DNA of 64,000 nucleotides, taken from Elysia chlorotica. Lineage: Eukaryota; Mollusca; Gastropoda; Plakobranchidae. Each line of letters begins with the position of its first letter. The first letter of the stretch is position 1. The translations under genes were made by a program, and so were the position numbers. The stretch is taken from positions 62,001 through 126,000 of the forward strand of contig RQTK01000026.1 in assembly GCA_003991915.1 (NCBI GenBank), given 5' to 3'. Positions 63,495-64,000 of the stretch are shown piece by piece. The notes beneath the pieces are model-generated. The model worked only from the letters and a program-made list of their open reading frames with translations. It had not been told where the DNA came from and did no database searches.

Positions 63495-63659
63495 TGCCGT
63501 TAAGAAGAAGATATGGAAACGATGATGTAACGCTTTGGTAATTTCTTTGGTCAAAGGATAGGACACCGCCGATAACGATTTTTTTTAAACAATTTTATTT
63601 CATCTGAGCGCTGCTTTATCACATGCCGTCTTATCGGTACTAAATGGGACTGTGAAAGG

Positions 63660-63725
63660 AATGCCAGATGGTTAACTCGGTAGCGCTCTGGGTTGACGAA
63701 CAGGGGATCTCGGGTTCTTCTCGTC
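63660..63725 (+). repeat. SINE-like tRNA-derived head
   Basis: AGATGGTTAACTCGGTAGCG ... GGGATCTCGGGTTCTTCTCG resembles a tRNA from D-arm to T-arm. Confidence 0.4.
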
Positions 63726-64000
63726 TTCGTGTAGGACTCCACGGCAACATTATGGGACCTAAAAAAGTACAGCTTATCAAAGCTAATCTTTAGTAGGAGA
63801 AAACGAAATTGTCTCTCAATTTAATTTCCCTAGGTCTCAATGAATTTCTATACGGGGACAGAGTCAAGTGTTTTTAGACCAAGGTTTCCAGAAATAGAAT
63901 TCGCCGTTACCGGAAAAAACACCATTGCAGTAAGGGTAAAATGGGCTAGGATCCATACTATTGAACATAATTATTTGCATCGCTTGCGTACCTTTTATTT

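Overview
This is animal nuclear DNA, most likely from a gastropod mollusc. The case for that is long intron-split genes with GT..AG junctions, AT-rich introns packed with long (CT)n/(GA)n, (GATA)n and trinucleotide microsatellites, several kinds of non-LTR retrotransposon fragment, an abundant tRNA-derived SINE, and a duplicated small cysteine-rich secreted peptide gene. The phylum is an inference; no single gene fixes it. Three runs of N interrupt the assembly (12216-12408, 38223-38247, 51317-52148).

Left part (1-9 kb). The last four coding exons of PSMG1 (20S proteasome assembly chaperone 1) lie on the + strand and stop at 3694; the 5' part is outside the window. The last intron holds a SINE embedded in degenerate telomere-like CCCTAA repeats. 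An isolated candidate terminal exon with a poly(A) signal sits at 8575-8936 and belongs to no gene I recognise.

Middle (10.9-36 kb). A complete or nearly complete MAN2C1 gene (cytosolic GH38 alpha-mannosidase) is read from 28 coding exons that splice in phase. All four expected catalytic/zinc residues are present. One small exon (length 3n+2, roughly 70 bp) must be missing between 11826 and 14711. Its introns carry two antisense LINE fragments, a decayed minisatellite seeded by an exon end, and a 5' splice site that runs straight into a (CT)n array. PSMG1 supports proteasome assembly and MAN2C1 trims free oligosaccharides released from misfolded glycoproteins. Both concern protein quality control, but their adjacency may be chance.

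Right part (40-61.6 kb). This is a young, repeat-rich segmental duplication. Unit 1 (about 44-51.3 kb) and unit 2 (about 53.5-61.6 kb) each end in a copy of a two-exon gene for a 68-residue secreted six-cysteine peptide (C-C-CC-C-C). The coding sequences differ at three silent sites only, while the flanks differ by two palindromic MITE insertions and by three independently expanded minisatellites in the 5' UTR, intron and 3' UTR. This pair is the most interesting object in the window.

Right edge (62-64 kb). One intact tRNA-Arg(ACG) gene on the minus strand is accompanied by two decayed copies.
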